Below are positions 25,134 to 26,509 of a stretch of 26,509 nt of DNA, piece after piece. Under the pieces are notes generated by a model. That model was given only the letters and a program-made list of their open reading frames with translations. It was not told the origin of the DNA and made no database searches. Source of the stretch: an uncultured Bacilli bacterium (lineage in GTDB: Bacteria; Bacillota_I; Bacilli_A; RF39; UBA660); assembly GCA_947626215.1 (NCBI GenBank), contig CANQRJ010000005.1:1-26509 (forward strand). Reading direction: 5' to 3'. How positions within the stretch are numbered: the stretch's first letter is position 1; each line of letters starts with the position of its first letter. The translations under genes were made by a program, and so were the position numbers.

Positions 25134-25287
25134 CTTTTTTGGTTTTTTAATTAGTTCTATTCTTTTATTTTGTAAAATTGTAGAAAAAGATAGAGAAGAG
25201 AAAAGAGAAATGAATCATAAACAAGAAATATCCTTAAAAATTTCTGAAATAAAAGATCAAAAAAATACAATTGTTTCAAAGAGATAA
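25102..25287 (+). CDS. Possible tiny membrane protein overlapping the clpB terminator
   Basis: A 61-codon frame with one hydrophobic segment (about residues 5-27, including FFFFGF encoded by the terminator T-run) and a charged, helical tail (EKDREEKREMNHKQE). This is a believable small membrane protein. There is no Shine-Dalgarno site and no -35 box, and the ATG lies inside the clpB terminator hairpin, so expression may need read-through. In favour, a terminator follows whose 5' arm uses the last codons, as for genuine genes in this window. The function is unknown. Confidence 0.4.
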   Translation: MKYIYYSVVFFFFGFLISSILLFCKIVEKDREEKREMNHKQEISLKISEIKDQKNTIVSKR

Positions 25288-25338
25288 CTTTTATATTTAT
25301 GAAGTAGAAAAGACGATTAAAATCTCTTTCTTTTTTTT
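25278..25338 (+). terminator. Intrinsic terminator after the tiny membrane protein
   Basis: AAAGAGAT (25278-25285) pairs with ATCTCTTT (25322-25329), followed by eight T's (25331-25338). The loop of 36 bases can fold further. The stop codon begins in the 5' arm. Confidence 0.6.
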
Positions 25339-25380
25339 AAATTTTATGTTATTCTTTTAGTAATGAAAGAAATGGGTTGT

Positions 25381-26509
25381 ATGAAGAAAGTGTTATTTTG
25401 GGTTTTCATTTCCTTAGTGTCTATAGGTATCCTTTTAGGTGCAGGGTTCTTTCTTTTTCTATATCCTGTTTATGTTAAAGATATTACTTATGAAGTAAGG
25501 GAAGATGCGATTACCGCACATATTACTTTTTATAATTTTTATATTGAAGGAGAATGTTCGGTTTTAGATGCCGTATCACCTATTCAAGATAGGCAATGTG
25601 TGATTGAAGTTCCAAATGGAAATAATGAAGTAAAAATAAAAACAAATTTTATTGAAAGTGGCATTCGTATTGATCCTAAAGTGAACGAAGTTTTAGATTT
25701 TGAAGTCTCTGAAAGTGAAGTTTATATGACGATTAATGAACATAAAAAGATTAATGTTTCGGTAGAGAGACTTGGAAATCCAGATTTAAAAAGTACCTTT
25801 ACAAGTGGGGATGAGAATATTTTAAGAATTGAAAATGACGAACTTGTTGGTGTTTCAAGTGGTGTAGTTCCTGTGACAGTGAAAGTGGGAAATATTGAAA
25901 AAAGTATTACTGTTACAGTGAGTGATTTATATCATTTGCCTGTATTAGAAACGAAAAAAACGTATATGCAATGTGGCATTCATAGTCCGGAACAAAATGA
26001 ATTGTTAGATAAAGTACTAGAATACAAAATTAATCGTGCAGGATATCAAACAAGGGCCGGTGTGGTCGCGGCTTTAAGATTTTTGACTTTGGAATTTCCT
26101 TATCAATTAAATTATTTCTTTGAAAATGGAAGAATTAATAATAATACTGGTGGAGGTAAAGTGGATGGAGAAGGTAGATATTATCATAAAGGACTTTATT
26201 TAAGTTCTTATAAGTTTAATGAAATTCAAACTTTTCCTGGAGAAAAAAGATGGGGTCCTACTACATGGGGTTGTCCTTTATATAATTGGCAAGATGAGGC
26301 AGGATTTAAACCAGGAGTGAAATATCCAAATGGACTCGATTGCAGTGGGTTTATTACATGGGGACTTTTAAACGGCGGATTTGATGTTGGTGATACAGGA
26401 GCTGGTGATAATCCAGAAAGAAATGATGACTTGAGTGATTTAGGTGAACATCTACCAATTACAAGAGCTTTGCTTGAAAGCGGAACTTTAAAAGCGGGAG
26501 ATATTATTG
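25381..26509 (+). CDS. Membrane-anchored NlpC/P60-type hydrolase, 3' end missing
   Basis: The frame stays open to the end of the window, giving 376 codons of a longer gene. A basic start and a hydrophobic segment (residues about 5-31) act as signal or anchor. Residues about 112-181 resemble a bacterial Ig-like (Big_2) module (YMTINEHKKINVSV, LVGVSSGVVPVTVKVG). Further on, YPNGLDCSGFITWGLL with C321 is the catalytic-cysteine motif of NlpC/P60 peptidases, which cut peptidoglycan stem peptides. The region before it (ETKKTYMQCGIHS, GRYYHKGLYL, RWGPTTWGCPLYN) is not one I recognise. The catalytic histidine should lie beyond the window. In-frame ATGs at 25363 and 25372 also precede 25381; none has a strong ribosome site, and a weak extended -10 (TGTTATTCT, 25347-25355) lies upstream. 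It is probably a cell-wall hydrolase at the outer face of the membrane. Confidence 0.8.
   Translation, partial: MKKVLFWVFISLVSIGILLGAGFFLFLYPVYVKDITYEVREDAITAHITFYNFYIEGECSVLDAVSPIQDRQCVIEVPNGNNEVKIKTNFIESGIRIDPKVNEVLDFEVSESEVYMTINEHKKINVSVERLGNPDLKSTFTSGDENILRIENDELVGVSSGVVPVTVKVGNIEKSITVTVSDLYHLPVLETKKTYMQCGIHSPEQNELLDKVLEYKINRAGYQTRAGVVAALRFLTLEFPYQLNYFFENGRINNNTGGGKVDGEGRYYHKGLYLSSYKFNEIQTFPGEKRWGPTTWGCPLYNWQDEAGFKPGVKYPNGLDCSGFITWGLLNGGFDVGDTGAGDNPERNDDLSDLGEHLPITRALLESGTLKAGDII

Noticed and set aside
1..26509. CRISPR array, tRNA or rRNA genes, insertion sequences, prophage
   Set aside because: No spaced direct repeats, cloverleaf-like RNA, transposase motifs or phage structural genes were seen on either strand.

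Overview
The window reads as a piece of chromosome from an A+T-rich, Gram-positive-type (Bacillota) bacterium close to the Mollicutes. The most likely home is one of the uncultured gut lineages between Erysipelotrichia and Mycoplasmatota. The support is: consensus sigma-A promoters (TTGACA or TTTACA, 17 bp, TATAAT), GGAGG/GGTGA ribosome sites, Firmicutes-type SufB, RNase J, SpoIIIE/FtsK and a YbxB-RpoB-RpoC block, a CIRCE-controlled ClpB without its N-domain as in mycoplasmas, and an RpoB carrying the kind of rifampicin-pocket residues seen in naturally resistant Mollicutes. All genes lie on the + strand. Trp is TGG, and the 16 complete genes end in TAA (14) or TAG (2), never TGA. No tRNA, rRNA, CRISPR array, insertion sequence or phage gene was seen.

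Layout. 1-2731: an inverted repeat, a SufB Fe-S scaffold gene with almost no leader, a short single-stranded DNA-binding protein and a membrane-anchored polysaccharide-deacetylase-like protein. 2732-6147: an RNase J2-like nuclease with altered metal ligands, a small helical protein, and a PgsA-type phosphatidyltransferase fused to an HD phosphohydrolase domain. 6132-8445: the FtsK/SpoIIIE DNA translocase, whose -35 box lies inside the previous gene's terminator. 8486-12242: a 1192-residue surface protein with NPCBM, transglutaminase-like and F5/8 type C domains and a C-terminal membrane anchor. 12428-13186: an unrecognised two-helix membrane protein. 13302-21423: the YbxB-like methyltransferase with rpoB and rpoC, the core RNA polymerase block. 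21465-22893: an orphan HipA/CtkA-like kinase and a small helical protein. 22906-25133: ClpB under a CIRCE operator. 25086-26509: a tiny membrane protein overlapping the clpB terminator, and the first 376 codons of a membrane-anchored NlpC/P60-type hydrolase that runs off the window.

How it works together. Most genes are single transcription units: a close-to-consensus promoter, a short leader (often under 25 nt) and an intrinsic terminator whose 5' arm is usually made from the last codons of the gene. The exception is rpoB-rpoC, separated by 2 bp. The functional themes are housekeeping (transcription, RNA decay, chromosome segregation, Fe-S assembly, phospholipid synthesis, protein disaggregation) and cell-surface proteins probably acting on glycans or peptides. 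The points most worth a second look are the PgsA-HD fusion, the transglutaminase-like adhesin, the rifampicin-pocket substitutions, the orphan kinase, and the promoter/terminator/start-codon overlaps.
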